Assembly: GCA_003635195.1 (NCBI GenBank)
Contig: PYIY01000082.1
Coordinates: 20,533-84,532, forward strand
DNA length: 64,000 nt
Source: Candidatus Poribacteria bacterium
Lineage (GTDB): Bacteria > Poribacteria > WGA-4E > WGA-3G
Reading direction: 5' to 3'
Shown here: piece after piece, positions 17,121 to 26,243 of the stretch
Position numbering within the stretch: the stretch's first letter is position 1
How the letters are laid out: each line of letters begins with the position of its first letter
Notes under the pieces: model-generated
What the model was told of the DNA's origin: nothing
What the model saw: the letters and a program-made list of their open reading frames with translations, nothing else
Databases searched by the model: none
Made by a program: the position numbers and the translations under genes

Positions 17121-17720
17121 TTAAAGTTCAACAAGACTACCGCGTTGCTTTGCCTCCGAAAAAAGTGTCTCAAGATCAGGAGCTTGGTGCTTAAGCAATT
17201 CCCCTGCAGCACCAGCTAGGGCATCGGCTAATCGGATGAGAGGTTCATTTTCATCTTTTGAAACTCGAATTACCTTTTTTACCGGAAAGCCGAGTTGACG
17301 TAAGCCCGTTTTATAAGCACTACGTTTGGCTTTTGCCAGACCGTCAACATAAACGTACACATGAGAATTAGAAGGGCTTAACCTGAGTATTGCTTTCGCA
17401 ATACCATCAATTGTTGCAGCATCGTAATCTGTCCTTTTACGGAAGACACTATAAAACAACGTGACGTTGAGAGTGGCCGCCTTTTGAATCACAGCACGTA
17501 GGTAGTCCAAACGTCTACTTCTTTCTGAAGATGCCCACTTCTTTTTTCTCTTGCCCGAAGTTTCTTCAAAAGATTCACAAAGTTGACGAAGTTTATCACT
17601 GTCCTCTACCGCTACCACAGCGACGATGAACAATCGGCCTCTTGTATCTTGTCCAGATTCGTCAATGTAGAGGTCCACGCGTTTTTGATTTGCAACCACT
17701 GGTTTGGTGTTGCTGCCCAT
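17121..17720 (-). CDS. DUF3800 protein, putative target of a CRISPR-guided repressor
   Basis: This 199-residue protein shows DUF3800 features: LYIDESGQ near the N-terminus, HVYVYVDGLAK mid-protein and RLADALAGAAGELLK near the C-terminus, with acidic residues arranged as in RNase H-like folds. DUF3800 proteins are widespread, often near mobile or defence genes, and their activity is mostly unknown; a nuclease role is plausible but not shown. The start at 17720 has no good Shine-Dalgarno sequence. It has its own near-consensus promoter, and its transcription start overlaps a protospacer-like site matched by the crRNA-like gene just upstream. It may be a toxin or backup effector released when the CRISPR complex fails. 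That role is an inference. Confidence 0.85.
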   Translation of the reverse strand: MGSNTKPVVANQKRVDLYIDESGQDTRGRLFIVAVVAVEDSDKLRQLCESFEETSGKRKKKWASSERSRRLDYLRAVIQKAATLNVTLFYSVFRKRTDYDAATIDGIAKAILRLSPSNSHVYVYVDGLAKAKRSAYKTGLRQLGFPVKKVIRVSKDENEPLIRLADALAGAAGELLKHQAPDLETLFSEAKQRGSLVEL

Positions 17721-17744
17721 TCCATTCTATCTCATTTTTTTGTT

Positions 17745-17765
17745 GCATACGAAAACACTAATAAC
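17745..17765 (-). promoter_or_regulatory. Protospacer-like site with GTT PAM at DUF3800 transcription start
   Basis: On the minus strand GTT (17763-17765) is followed by ATTAGTGTTTTCGTATGC (17745-17762). The pseudo-spacer of the upstream crRNA-like gene begins ATTAGAGTTTTCGTATGC. The two agree at 17 of 18 positions, and the single mismatch is at guide position 6, which type I complexes flip out and do not read. GTN is the reported type I-D PAM. Beyond position 18 the match breaks down (3 of the next 11), which would favour binding without full cleavage. Confidence 0.8.
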
Positions 17766-17772
17766 ATAATAT

Positions 17773-17801
17773 AGTATAACTGCATTTTGTGGAAATGTCA
17801 A
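17773..17801 (-). promoter_or_regulatory. Strong sigma-70 promoter of the DUF3800 gene
   Basis: TTGACA (17796-17801) and TATACT (17773-17778) on the minus strand are separated by exactly 17 bp. The expected start is at about 17765-17767, giving a 5' leader of about 45 nt. The protospacer-like site starts at this position, so a bound Cascade would block initiation or early elongation. Confidence 0.85.
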
Positions 17802-17802
17802 A

Positions 17803-17910
17803 TTTTTTATCTCGTAATCGAGAATCTTTTTGTTAAAATGTCGAAATGCGGCATACGAAAACTCTAATTTTTCAATCTCGCCCTCAAGAATCTTATTTGC
17901 CACAATCGTA
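17803..17910 (-). ncRNA. Stand-alone crRNA-like gene (CreA/CreR-type) with degenerate repeats
   Basis: Two degenerate copies of the array repeat lie in array orientation: the first at 17869-17905 (22 of 37 identical) and the second at 17803-17839 (27 of 37). They flank a 29-nt pseudo-spacer at 17840-17868. The first copy ends CGAGATTGAAAA, so the 5' handle is kept except for its last base, and its hairpin is kept through a G-U pair (TCTTG / CGAGA). The second copy keeps the full CTCGATTACGAG hairpin. Cas6 could therefore process it to one crRNA. A perfect promoter places the RNA start about 5 nt before the first repeat. CreA antitoxin RNAs and CreR autoregulators have this layout in other type I systems. 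Confidence 0.82.
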
Positions 17911-17916
17911 CATAAT

Positions 17917-17945
17917 ATTATATATCGCTGAGATTGGTCTGTCAA
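17917..17945 (-). promoter_or_regulatory. Consensus promoter of the crRNA-like gene
   Basis: On the minus strand TTGACA (17940-17945) and TATAAT (17917-17922) are separated by exactly 17 bp, a perfect consensus sigma-70 promoter. Transcription would begin near 17909-17911, just ahead of the first degenerate repeat. No other gene could use this promoter without first transcribing the repeats. Confidence 0.88.
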
Positions 17946-18007
17946 GGCAAAAAACTAAAACTTTCAGGACAAGTTCAATTTCTTATACTCCGTTGAACTA
18001 TGAAACT

Positions 18008-19027
18008 TTACAAATCCTCAGCGTAGATTCCATGCATCCGGCGTACAATCTCGCCAAATTCCGCCCGGAATTCTGGTGGGTCCAAGACCTCTACCGCATC
18101 GCCGAGACTCAATACCCAAAATGTGAAGTCTTCTTTCGGGACCTCATAACGGACAATCACAGATCCATCTGGGCACCGTTCTATAATCTCTTGTGACCGA
18201 TGCCGTTCCTTTTCCGTAATGAGATACGCTTTGTGTGCCGCGATTTTGAGCGTCACGGTAATCGGATCCCCGCTAAAGAGTTCCCATCGAGAATCCAAAT
18301 TTTCGGACAATGAGAAATCTGGAGGGGGCTCAAACGTTTCCTCTGTCAATTCAACTTCCTGAAAGCGGAGGATTTTGAAGGTAAGAGACACATTCTCTGA
18401 TAAATTAGAGTGCGCCTCAAGATACCAATCATCTTTACGGAAAAAGATAGCATACGGGTGGAGCATATGTTCAATAGGGTCTGTTTTCCCACCCGGTAGA
18501 TAACTTGCACGCACCGCCCTTCGAGTTAGAAGTGCTTTCTCCAGCACGCCAAAATATCCATCACTCTCAGTGTGAAATCTATCTGATTTAAGCTGGATTG
18601 AGACGCTGTCGCTTTGGAGATAGTCCGATTCTGCCTCACGAAGAGTGTTTGCTTCCTTTTCTTGTAGTGCCTTTTCAATGTACCTCGCAAGTGGTGGGTG
18701 CAGTCTTTCCAAAAGGCTTTTGAGAGACTTGGAAAAACGCTGCTGCTTTGCAAGGGGTGAAGCCTCAATCACCAATTTCAGATTCCGAGCTTCTTCCTTT
18801 GTAATACGAGGGGAAGGCATCTTGCGTTGCCCACGAATTCTATAGAAGCTCTGCCTTTTTTCCACAATGTAGTACTCTTCCAGAATCTTCAGATCGCTAT
18901 AGATACGGCTTTGATCAACATCATACAATCTTGCTAATGTAGCAACCTTCATGCCTGAAGATCTTTCCAGCGTCCTGACTAGATCCAAGATACGCTGTAC
19001 CTGTTTTCTACCATCACTATATCCCAT
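18008..19027 (-). CDS. WYL-domain transcriptional regulator
   Basis: This protein of about 339 residues has an N-terminal winged-helix segment (VATLARLYDVDQSRIYSDLKILEEYY) and a C-terminal WYL domain (RRAVRASYLPGGKT...LHPYAIFFRKDDWYLEAHS), then a WCX-like C-terminus. WYL proteins bind small or nucleic acid ligands and often regulate CRISPR-Cas and other defence genes. One is known next to CRISPR loci in cyanobacteria. I place the start at 19027 (MGYSDGRKQ), with AGGAG 6 nt upstream. It sits just upstream of the crRNA-like gene, the DUF3800 gene and the cas operon on the same strand, so it probably controls one or more of them. Confidence 0.88.
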   Translation of the reverse strand: MGYSDGRKQVQRILDLVRTLERSSGMKVATLARLYDVDQSRIYSDLKILEEYYIVEKRQSFYRIRGQRKMPSPRITKEEARNLKLVIEASPLAKQQRFSKSLKSLLERLHPPLARYIEKALQEKEANTLREAESDYLQSDSVSIQLKSDRFHTESDGYFGVLEKALLTRRAVRASYLPGGKTDPIEHMLHPYAIFFRKDDWYLEAHSNLSENVSLTFKILRFQEVELTEETFEPPPDFSLSENLDSRWELFSGDPITVTLKIAAHKAYLITEKERHRSQEIIERCPDGSVIVRYEVPKEDFTFWVLSLGDAVEVLDPPEFRAEFGEIVRRMHGIYAEDL

Positions 19028-19090
19028 ATCTTTCTCCTTTTGAATAGCTGTCAGAACCTCTCCAGCCAAACGGAAACAATCAGATATAAC

Positions 19091-19126
19091 TATGTTAAGC
19101 ATAACATAAGAAAATATCCAATGCAA
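19091..19126 (-). promoter_or_regulatory. Promoter and palindromic operator candidate of the WYL gene
   Basis: On the minus strand TTGCAT (19121-19126) and TATGCT (19098-19103) are separated by 17 bp. A perfect inverted repeat, TATGTTA / TAACATA with a 4-nt spacer (19091-19108), covers the -10 box. This is a natural site for autorepression. The same half-site TATGTTA occurs between the -10 box and start of the DUF3800 promoter (17762-17768). Confidence 0.55.
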
Positions 19127-19141
19127 ATACCTCTTAGCCAA

Positions 19142-20766
<1,625 letters not shown>

Positions 20767-20767
20767 A

Positions 20768-22162
20768 ATGGATACCGCTATTGTTCTCGCTGCAGGATTA
20801 GGACGCAAGGTATGGCCCTATGGTGAATTTCGGCAGAAATGCACAATCCCTGTCGCCAATAAGCCGATTGTTCGCCGAGTCGTAGAAAATTTGCTTGAGG
20901 CAGGCTATCAGCGCATTGTTGTTGTGGTAGGGCATCACGCGCAACAGGTGCGCGGCGCACTTGCCGATATACCGAACACTGTTTTCGTTACGCAGCATTC
21001 GCTTGAAGGCACCGCAAGTGCGGTGCTAACAGCACTCGAACATCTCGAAGATCAACCCTATCTCGTCGTTTACGGTGACACCGTAACCACTGCTGATAAT
21101 CTCCGTAACTTTACTAAAGAATTCCGATCATACAACGTAGAAGCCGCGGCACTCGTGCAAGCACTCGGAGACGAAGACGCAAGCGACTGGCTTTGCGCCG
21201 GTATCGGGACGGAGGAGGTCGAAAACAGGCGTGTTTTAAAACTTAACGGTATTGAGGGACACCCACGCGGCGGCTCACATCGGCTTTGTGGCGTATACGC
21301 TTTCAAGAGTTGCGCGACAACCTACCTCTTAAGCAACCCCGGCATCGTTACACGTGTACCCGTAGGTGGCATGCCGCCACCTGAATCCGAAATCGCACAA
21401 TCCTTACAACTGATGGTGGACGACGGAAGGACTGTATTAGCGGTTCAGGCAGAGGATTTCTTCGTTGATGTCGATAAGCCGTGGCACGTGCTGGAAGCGA
21501 ACAATCGGCTCGTCGATTATCTCACGAAACAGGTTACAGAAGATCAAATAGCAGATGGCGCGAAAATCTCGGATGCCGCTGAAATTAATGGACACGTTGT
21601 GTTGGGAAAAAATAGCGTGATCGGACCCCGTGTCGTCGTCAACGGCACCCTTATCGCAGGCGCGAATAACAACATCACAAACGGTGCGATTCTACACGGG
21701 AATATCTTCGTCGGAGACCAGTGTAGAATCAGCGATTATTGCGATGTCGGCAGTAGTGCCATCGGAAATCGGTGTATCATCGGGCACGGTGCCGAAATGG
21801 CGGGTGTCTTGTTCGATAAGGTCTATCTTTATCATTACTGTGAGATGTCCGGCGTTTTCGGGTGCGCTACCGATATCGGTGCAGCAACGGTATGCGGGAC
21901 GCTCCGGTTCGATGATAAGGATACCCCAATACAAGTGGAAGGACGTTACGAAATCCCGCCCTACGGCGCGAATGCGACCTACATGGGTGACTATTGCCGG
22001 ACCGGGGTGAATGCCATAATTATGCCGGGGCGGCGGATCGGGGCTTATAGTGTTGTTGGCCCGGGGGTTATTTTATACGACGATGTACCGAGCAAAACTA
22101 TGGTGATGGCGAAACAGGAATTAATTACCAAACCGTGGGGACCGGAACGTTATGGATGGTAA
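20768..22162 (+). CDS. GlmU-like bifunctional sugar nucleotidyltransferase
   Basis: This 464-residue protein starts with the nucleotidyltransferase signature IVLAAGLGRKVWPYGEFRQKCTIPVANKPI, though the usual GxGTR is changed to GLGRKVWP. It has VVYGDTV for metal binding. From about residue 255 it carries a left-handed beta-helix of hexapeptide repeats ending in GVILYDDVPSKTMVMAKQ. It resembles archaeal-type bifunctional sugar-1-phosphate nucleotidyltransferase/acetyltransferases that make activated sugars for envelope polymers. The exact sugar is unclear. It starts 1 bp after the bioD stop, so the two are probably co-transcribed although their functions are unrelated. Confidence 0.8.
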   Translation: MDTAIVLAAGLGRKVWPYGEFRQKCTIPVANKPIVRRVVENLLEAGYQRIVVVVGHHAQQVRGALADIPNTVFVTQHSLEGTASAVLTALEHLEDQPYLVVYGDTVTTADNLRNFTKEFRSYNVEAAALVQALGDEDASDWLCAGIGTEEVENRRVLKLNGIEGHPRGGSHRLCGVYAFKSCATTYLLSNPGIVTRVPVGGMPPPESEIAQSLQLMVDDGRTVLAVQAEDFFVDVDKPWHVLEANNRLVDYLTKQVTEDQIADGAKISDAAEINGHVVLGKNSVIGPRVVVNGTLIAGANNNITNGAILHGNIFVGDQCRISDYCDVGSSAIGNRCIIGHGAEMAGVLFDKVYLYHYCEMSGVFGCATDIGAATVCGTLRFDDKDTPIQVEGRYEIPPYGANATYMGDYCRTGVNAIIMPGRRIGAYSVVGPGVILYDDVPSKTMVMAKQELITKPWGPERYGW

Positions 22163-22211
22163 ATGTCTCTTCGCAGTAGGAGCGAGCTGTGCTCGCGATA
22201 TTTCTAAAACA

Positions 22212-22598
22212 CTAACCCGTAAGGAGTTCCTTAAGCAGATTTGTCAATTCCTCATTGTCAGCAGCGAGTTCAAAGACGCGTTTAATTTTGTCTGCACGGG
22301 CCCCTTCGGATTCGGAGGTCTCATCTGGAGACCAGAGCACTTCAAGTTTCTTCGGGTTAAGTCGGTCGTATGTAACCTTGACAAGCGTAAAGGGATAATT
22401 CTCAGGGATAATGACGATCCAATCAATAGTTTCACCACGGGCGGAGTATTGTCTATCTACAATTAGTTTTGAGTCTTGATGCGGTACGTTCTTTTTAACC
22501 CACTGCTTACGATCAAGGGTGTCTGTTTCAAAATGACCGACTTCTAACCAATTGCGTCCTGCGCCGTTCGGTTTGGTGGTAACTTCAATGCGTTGCAT
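22212..22598 (-). CDS. Hypothetical protein
   Basis: A 128-residue protein that I do not recognise. It is polar, without signal peptide or membrane segment, and is rich in charged residues, with the N-terminal strand MQRIEVTTKPNG and a helical C-terminus (RVFELAADNEELTNLLKELL). It is convergent with the GlmU-like gene. The coding character looks real: balanced composition, no overlap on the other strand. Confidence 0.65.
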   Translation of the reverse strand: MQRIEVTTKPNGAGRNWLEVGHFETDTLDRKQWVKKNVPHQDSKLIVDRQYSARGETIDWIVIIPENYPFTLVKVTYDRLNPKKLEVLWSPDETSESEGARADKIKRVFELAADNEELTNLLKELLTG

Positions 22599-22927
22599 GG
22601 CTGTCTGTTCTCCGTTCCGTATTTAGATTTTCCCGCAATCCGCGCGGTTAAAAAGTTTTCGTAAAAGATTCTAACACGCTGAACCCAAAAAGTCAAGCGT
22701 CTGAATGACAAAGGCGGGGTTATTTAGTTTTATGAAATATTTCGACATGCCGGAGTTAATCTCGAAAACACGAAAAAGTGATAAAATATGACTAAATGTG
22801 GGTTTTAAGTAAAATTAATTTGCATTTTTTCTGAAAAAACAGTATAATTGTAAAAGGGGATAGTATTTTCGCGCGGTATGCGCGAAATTTGCATTTAATT
22901 GCGTCAGGCTGAAGGGACACCCTTGAC
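22599..22927. other. Intergenic region upstream of larA-like gene
   Basis: No gene is visible. The region is AT-rich in its second half, where the larA-like promoter should lie, but I see no clear -35/-10 pair. A GCGCGGTATGCGCG palindrome lies at about 22872-22885. Confidence 0.5.
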
Positions 22928-24205
22928 ATGAAAGTCGAAATGAGATATGGAACCGGCACATTACCGATTGAAATTCCTGATAAGAACGTTGCCGGCGTTC
23001 TTGAAATTTCGGAAAGTGTTCCGCTATCGGATGAAGATGGCGCGGTTCGAGAGGCGATTGCGCAACCGATTGCATCGCCACCGTTGGTCGAGCTTGCAAA
23101 GGGTCGCGAGTCGGCATGTATTGTTATCTCTGATGTGACCCGCCCGGTGCCAAATAAGGTCATCCTCCCACCCATACTGGAAGCACTCAAACGATCCGGG
23201 ATTCCACGCGAAAAGATTACTATCCTGATCGCGACCGGCATCCACCGTCCTAATGTCGGTGAAGAACTCGAACAGATGGTTGGACGCACTATTATGGATA
23301 CATACCGTATTGTCAACCATTTTTCGCAGAAGCCAGAAACCCACGCATATTTAGGTAAGACGCAGAACGGGACACCGGTTCACATTGATAAAACCTATCT
23401 CGAATCGGACCTGAAAATCACGACAGGATTGATTGAACCACACCTGATGGCTGGATATTCTGGCGGCCGGAAGGCGGTCTGTCCGGGTGTTGCTTCTGTT
23501 GAGACAATGAAAGTGATGCACGGGCCTGAACTCATGGAACACCCGAAGTCGGCAGTTGGCATTTTAGAGGGAAATCCGTTTCACATAGAAGCAACCGAAA
23601 TCGCTCTAATGGCGGGTGTTGATTTCAACCTGAACGTTGCGATCGACAAGCAACGTCAAATCACTGGCGTATTCGCGGGCGATATGGTTGAATCCCATCT
23701 TGTCGGTGCGCAATTTGTGGAAAGAGAGGCGAAGGTTACACTCCCTACGCCAGCGGATGCAGTCGTCGTCTCCAGCGCGGGCTCTCCCTTGGACACAACG
23801 TTTTACCAAGCAATCAAAGGTTTACTTACGGCTGTTGAAATAGTGAAGCAGGGCGGTAGTATTTTGCTCGTTGCGGCGTGCAGTGAGGGCATCGGCAGCA
23901 AACCGTTTACTGACCTCATTTTTAAGACTGATGATTTAACTGCGTTTGTACAGGGACTTTACAATCCAGCAAACTTTGTTATTGATCAGTGGCAACTTGA
24001 AGAATTAGCGAAAGTTGCCCGGAAAGCAGATATCTATTTTTATACCGACGGAATTCCGTACCACCAACGGGCAAAGCTCTTCGTGCATCCGTTGAAAAGT
24101 GCACAGGAAGGCATTGACGAAATTTTAGCCCGCTACGGGGCAGATGTCCAAATCGCTGCGATTCCTGAAGGTCCATACGTTTTAGCGCAGTTGGAAAAGG
24201 CTTAA
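22928..24205 (+). CDS. larA: LarA-family nickel-pincer racemase
   Basis: This 425-residue protein matches the LarA family: SDVTRPVP, TGIHRPN (His106), and PHLMAGYSGGRKAVCPG with His172 and Lys182, the residues that in lactate racemase hold the nickel-pincer cofactor covalently (Lys) and act in hydride transfer (His). Characterised LarA interconverts D- and L-lactate; many relatives act on other 2-hydroxy acids, so the substrate is open. The cofactor-making genes larB, larC and larE are not in the window. It stands alone between a hypothetical gene and minC. Confidence 0.88.
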   Translation: MKVEMRYGTGTLPIEIPDKNVAGVLEISESVPLSDEDGAVREAIAQPIASPPLVELAKGRESACIVISDVTRPVPNKVILPPILEALKRSGIPREKITILIATGIHRPNVGEELEQMVGRTIMDTYRIVNHFSQKPETHAYLGKTQNGTPVHIDKTYLESDLKITTGLIEPHLMAGYSGGRKAVCPGVASVETMKVMHGPELMEHPKSAVGILEGNPFHIEATEIALMAGVDFNLNVAIDKQRQITGVFAGDMVESHLVGAQFVEREAKVTLPTPADAVVVSSAGSPLDTTFYQAIKGLLTAVEIVKQGGSILLVAACSEGIGSKPFTDLIFKTDDLTAFVQGLYNPANFVIDQWQLEELAKVARKADIYFYTDGIPYHQRAKLFVHPLKSAQEGIDEILARYGADVQIAAIPEGPYVLAQLEKA

Positions 24206-24283
24206 TCCCAAACGGAAATTAGCATCGAAACTCTCGCCACCGAGGGAAACCGCAATAATACCGAAGTTGAGATAAATAGCAAA

Positions 24284-24955
24284 ATGGCAAATTCTATTGT
24301 GGCACTCAGAGCTTATGGGGATGGTTTACACTTAATCATTAGGCCCCACTTATCGATAGCAGAAGTTGAGGCTGCGATTCAGCAGGAGATATCGCGCATG
24401 AATCGCTCTTTAGCTGGGACATCGGTGCAAATTGATCTTAAGTCTCCAACCTTGAAAGAGGAGGAGATCGAGCTGCTCAGCTCGAAACTCCAGGAAACCT
24501 ACGATCTCACAGTACGTGGTGTCGAAGTCGCTGATGAGCCGATCGCGCCACCCATCGCTGCCGCGCCAACAACGCATATCATATCGCAAACGACAGATAC
24601 CCGTCCCTCGCGAGACAGTGAACTGTCCCGGATTGTACCGAACACAATTCGTTCTGGCCAAACAGAGGAATTTCCACAAGGGAGTCTTATTATTTACGGC
24701 GATGTTAACTCGGGTGGTGAAGTAAAAGCAGGCGGGGACATCGTTGTGCTTGGTACGCTGCGTGGGAGTGCTTACGCTGGCATGAATGGTAGGTTATCCG
24801 CCGTGATTATCGCAATGGATTTCGCGCCCTTAAAACTTCAGATAGGAAATTATGTGAACCGTTCATCGGTTAATCAGCAACCCCGAGGTTATCCAGAGAT
24901 TGCCCGCATCGGGGCAGAAGACGTAATTATTGTTGAGAAATTTGTTAAATTTTAG
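24284..24955 (+). CDS. minC: Septum site-determining protein MinC
   Basis: This 223-residue protein has an N-terminal domain of about 90 residues, a Pro/Thr-rich linker and a C-terminal beta-helix domain (SGQTEEFPQGSLIIYGDVNSGGEVKAGGDIVVLGTLRGSAYAG). That C-terminal run is the classical MinC signature for dimerisation and MinD binding. It ends close to the FtsZ-inhibitor family length. MinC blocks FtsZ ring assembly away from mid-cell. It is 17 bp upstream of minD in the same orientation. Confidence 0.95.
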   Translation: MANSIVALRAYGDGLHLIIRPHLSIAEVEAAIQQEISRMNRSLAGTSVQIDLKSPTLKEEEIELLSSKLQETYDLTVRGVEVADEPIAPPIAAAPTTHIISQTTDTRPSRDSELSRIVPNTIRSGQTEEFPQGSLIIYGDVNSGGEVKAGGDIVVLGTLRGSAYAGMNGRLSAVIIAMDFAPLKLQIGNYVNRSSVNQQPRGYPEIARIGAEDVIIVEKFVKF

Positions 24956-24972
24956 GATAGGAGGTTCCGGTT

Positions 24973-25767
24973 ATGGGAAAAGTGATCGTAGTGACATCAG
25001 GAAAGGGAGGTGTCGGCAAAACAACCTCTACAGCCAACTTAGGGACAGCACTTGCACTCCTGGGTAAAACCGTTGTAGTTGTTGACGCGGATGTCGGGCT
25101 TCGGAATCTCGATATCGTGATGGGACTTGAGAGCCGGATTGTTTATACTTCGATGGATGTCATTGAGAAGCAGTGTGAACTCAGTAAAGCACTCGTTAGA
25201 GATCGTCGCGTTGATGGGCTGATGCTGCTCGCAGCCTCGCAGAAAAATAACAAAGACGATATCCAACCAGAACAGATGAAAGCCATCTGCGACAAACTCC
25301 GGACTGCGCACGATTTCGTCCTGGTGGACTCGCCTGCCGGCATTGAGCGCGGTTTTAGTAATGCCTCTGCTGGCGCGGACGAAGCCATCGTCGTTACAAC
25401 CCCGGATGTCTCTGCTATTCGGGATGCCGATAGGATTATCGGTTTGCTCCAAAACGCGAGGATTGAACCGATCAACCTTGTCCTCAATCGCTTCTCCCCA
25501 GAACTGGTAGGGAATGGGAGCATGATGGATCAAGCCGACGTGTTGGATATCCTGAATATTAACCTCATCGGCGTTGTGCCAGAAGACAGTGGGGTCATCA
25601 CCTCTACAAACCGAGGCATCCCGCTTGTATATGAAGACGGTTCACCCGGTGCTCAAGCGTACATGCGTATTGCACGGCGACTGACCGGACAACGCATCCC
25701 AATCCATGATTTTGAACAGAAAGGCTTATTCAGCAATATTTTAAACTGGTTCACGAGAAAGAGGTGA
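24973..25767 (+). CDS. minD: Septum site-determining ATPase MinD
   Basis: This 264-residue protein has the deviant Walker A motif GKGGVGKTT near the N-terminus, DADVGLRNLD, the switch motif DSPAGIERGF, and a C-terminal amphipathic membrane-targeting helix (GLFSNILNWFTRKR). It recruits MinC to the membrane and oscillates with MinE. AGGAGG lies upstream of the start. The stop is followed at once by an insertion that separates it from minE. Confidence 0.97.
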   Translation: MGKVIVVTSGKGGVGKTTSTANLGTALALLGKTVVVVDADVGLRNLDIVMGLESRIVYTSMDVIEKQCELSKALVRDRRVDGLMLLAASQKNNKDDIQPEQMKAICDKLRTAHDFVLVDSPAGIERGFSNASAGADEAIVVTTPDVSAIRDADRIIGLLQNARIEPINLVLNRFSPELVGNGSMMDQADVLDILNINLIGVVPEDSGVITSTNRGIPLVYEDGSPGAQAYMRIARRLTGQRIPIHDFEQKGLFSNILNWFTRKR

Positions 25768-25769
25768 TA

Positions 25770-26221
25770 GACCTCGCCCTAAAGGGCGAGGCTTCCGCAA
25801 AGTTTTTTGATTTGCGAAAGCATTTGTGGCTTCAAACGACATCGCGATTGATTTGAGAATGCCAAAAGCAACCGTCTTACTATGCCTAAGCACAACGGAC
25901 GCTAACCCGACCCCGCACCGAGGTACCTTGCGCACATTTTGATGTGTGTTAGAAGCTATTAACTTCTTTACATTCTCGTGAGATTCGCCATTACGCGTCT
26001 TTCTCTAACACATGTCGAGCATATTTTAGATATTTATAAGGTGTATAAGCTTTTACGTAGTTGACTCAATATCAAGCAATATACCAATGCATCAACTCAC
26101 AACCAATGCCGAATACGCTATTATTATACCACATTTTTTCAACAATGTTAAGTTTTTTTTTGGACACAACCCAAAGAACCGCCACGACACTCCCGCTCTA
26201 AAGAGCGAGGTTTTGTAGCGG
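25770..26221. mobile_element. 452-bp insertion with two IS605-like ends, splitting minD-minE
   Basis: The 11-bp sequence AAGAGGTGATA occurs on both sides (25759-25769 at the minD stop and 26222-26232 before minE), so the 452 bp between look inserted. Removing them would put minE 12 bp after minD. Both ends carry similar hairpins in the same orientation: CTCGCCCTAAAGGGCGAG followed by GCTTCCGC at the left, and GCTCTAAAGAGC followed by GAGGTTTTG at the right. On the minus strand they look like the terminal hairpin of IS200/IS605 right ends and their guide RNA. No transposase gene is present. It is a non-autonomous derivative or a decayed pair of elements. Confidence 0.65.
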
Positions 26222-26243
26222 AAGAGGTGATAAGGAGTTTCTG

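Noticed and set aside
16419..17720. A type III toxin-antitoxin system (tandem RNA antitoxin plus DUF3800 toxin)
   Set aside because: In type III systems the RNA repeats lie upstream of the toxin gene on the same strand and are about 35-50 nt. Here they are convergent with the gene and about 100 nt long.
22205..22215. AAAACACTAAC as another target of the pseudo-spacer
   Set aside because: The match is only 10 nt, it is not at a promoter, and there is no GTN at the PAM position.
25770..26221. Coding function of the minDE insertion
   Set aside because: The frames on the minus strand are short and have no start signal or recognisable motif.
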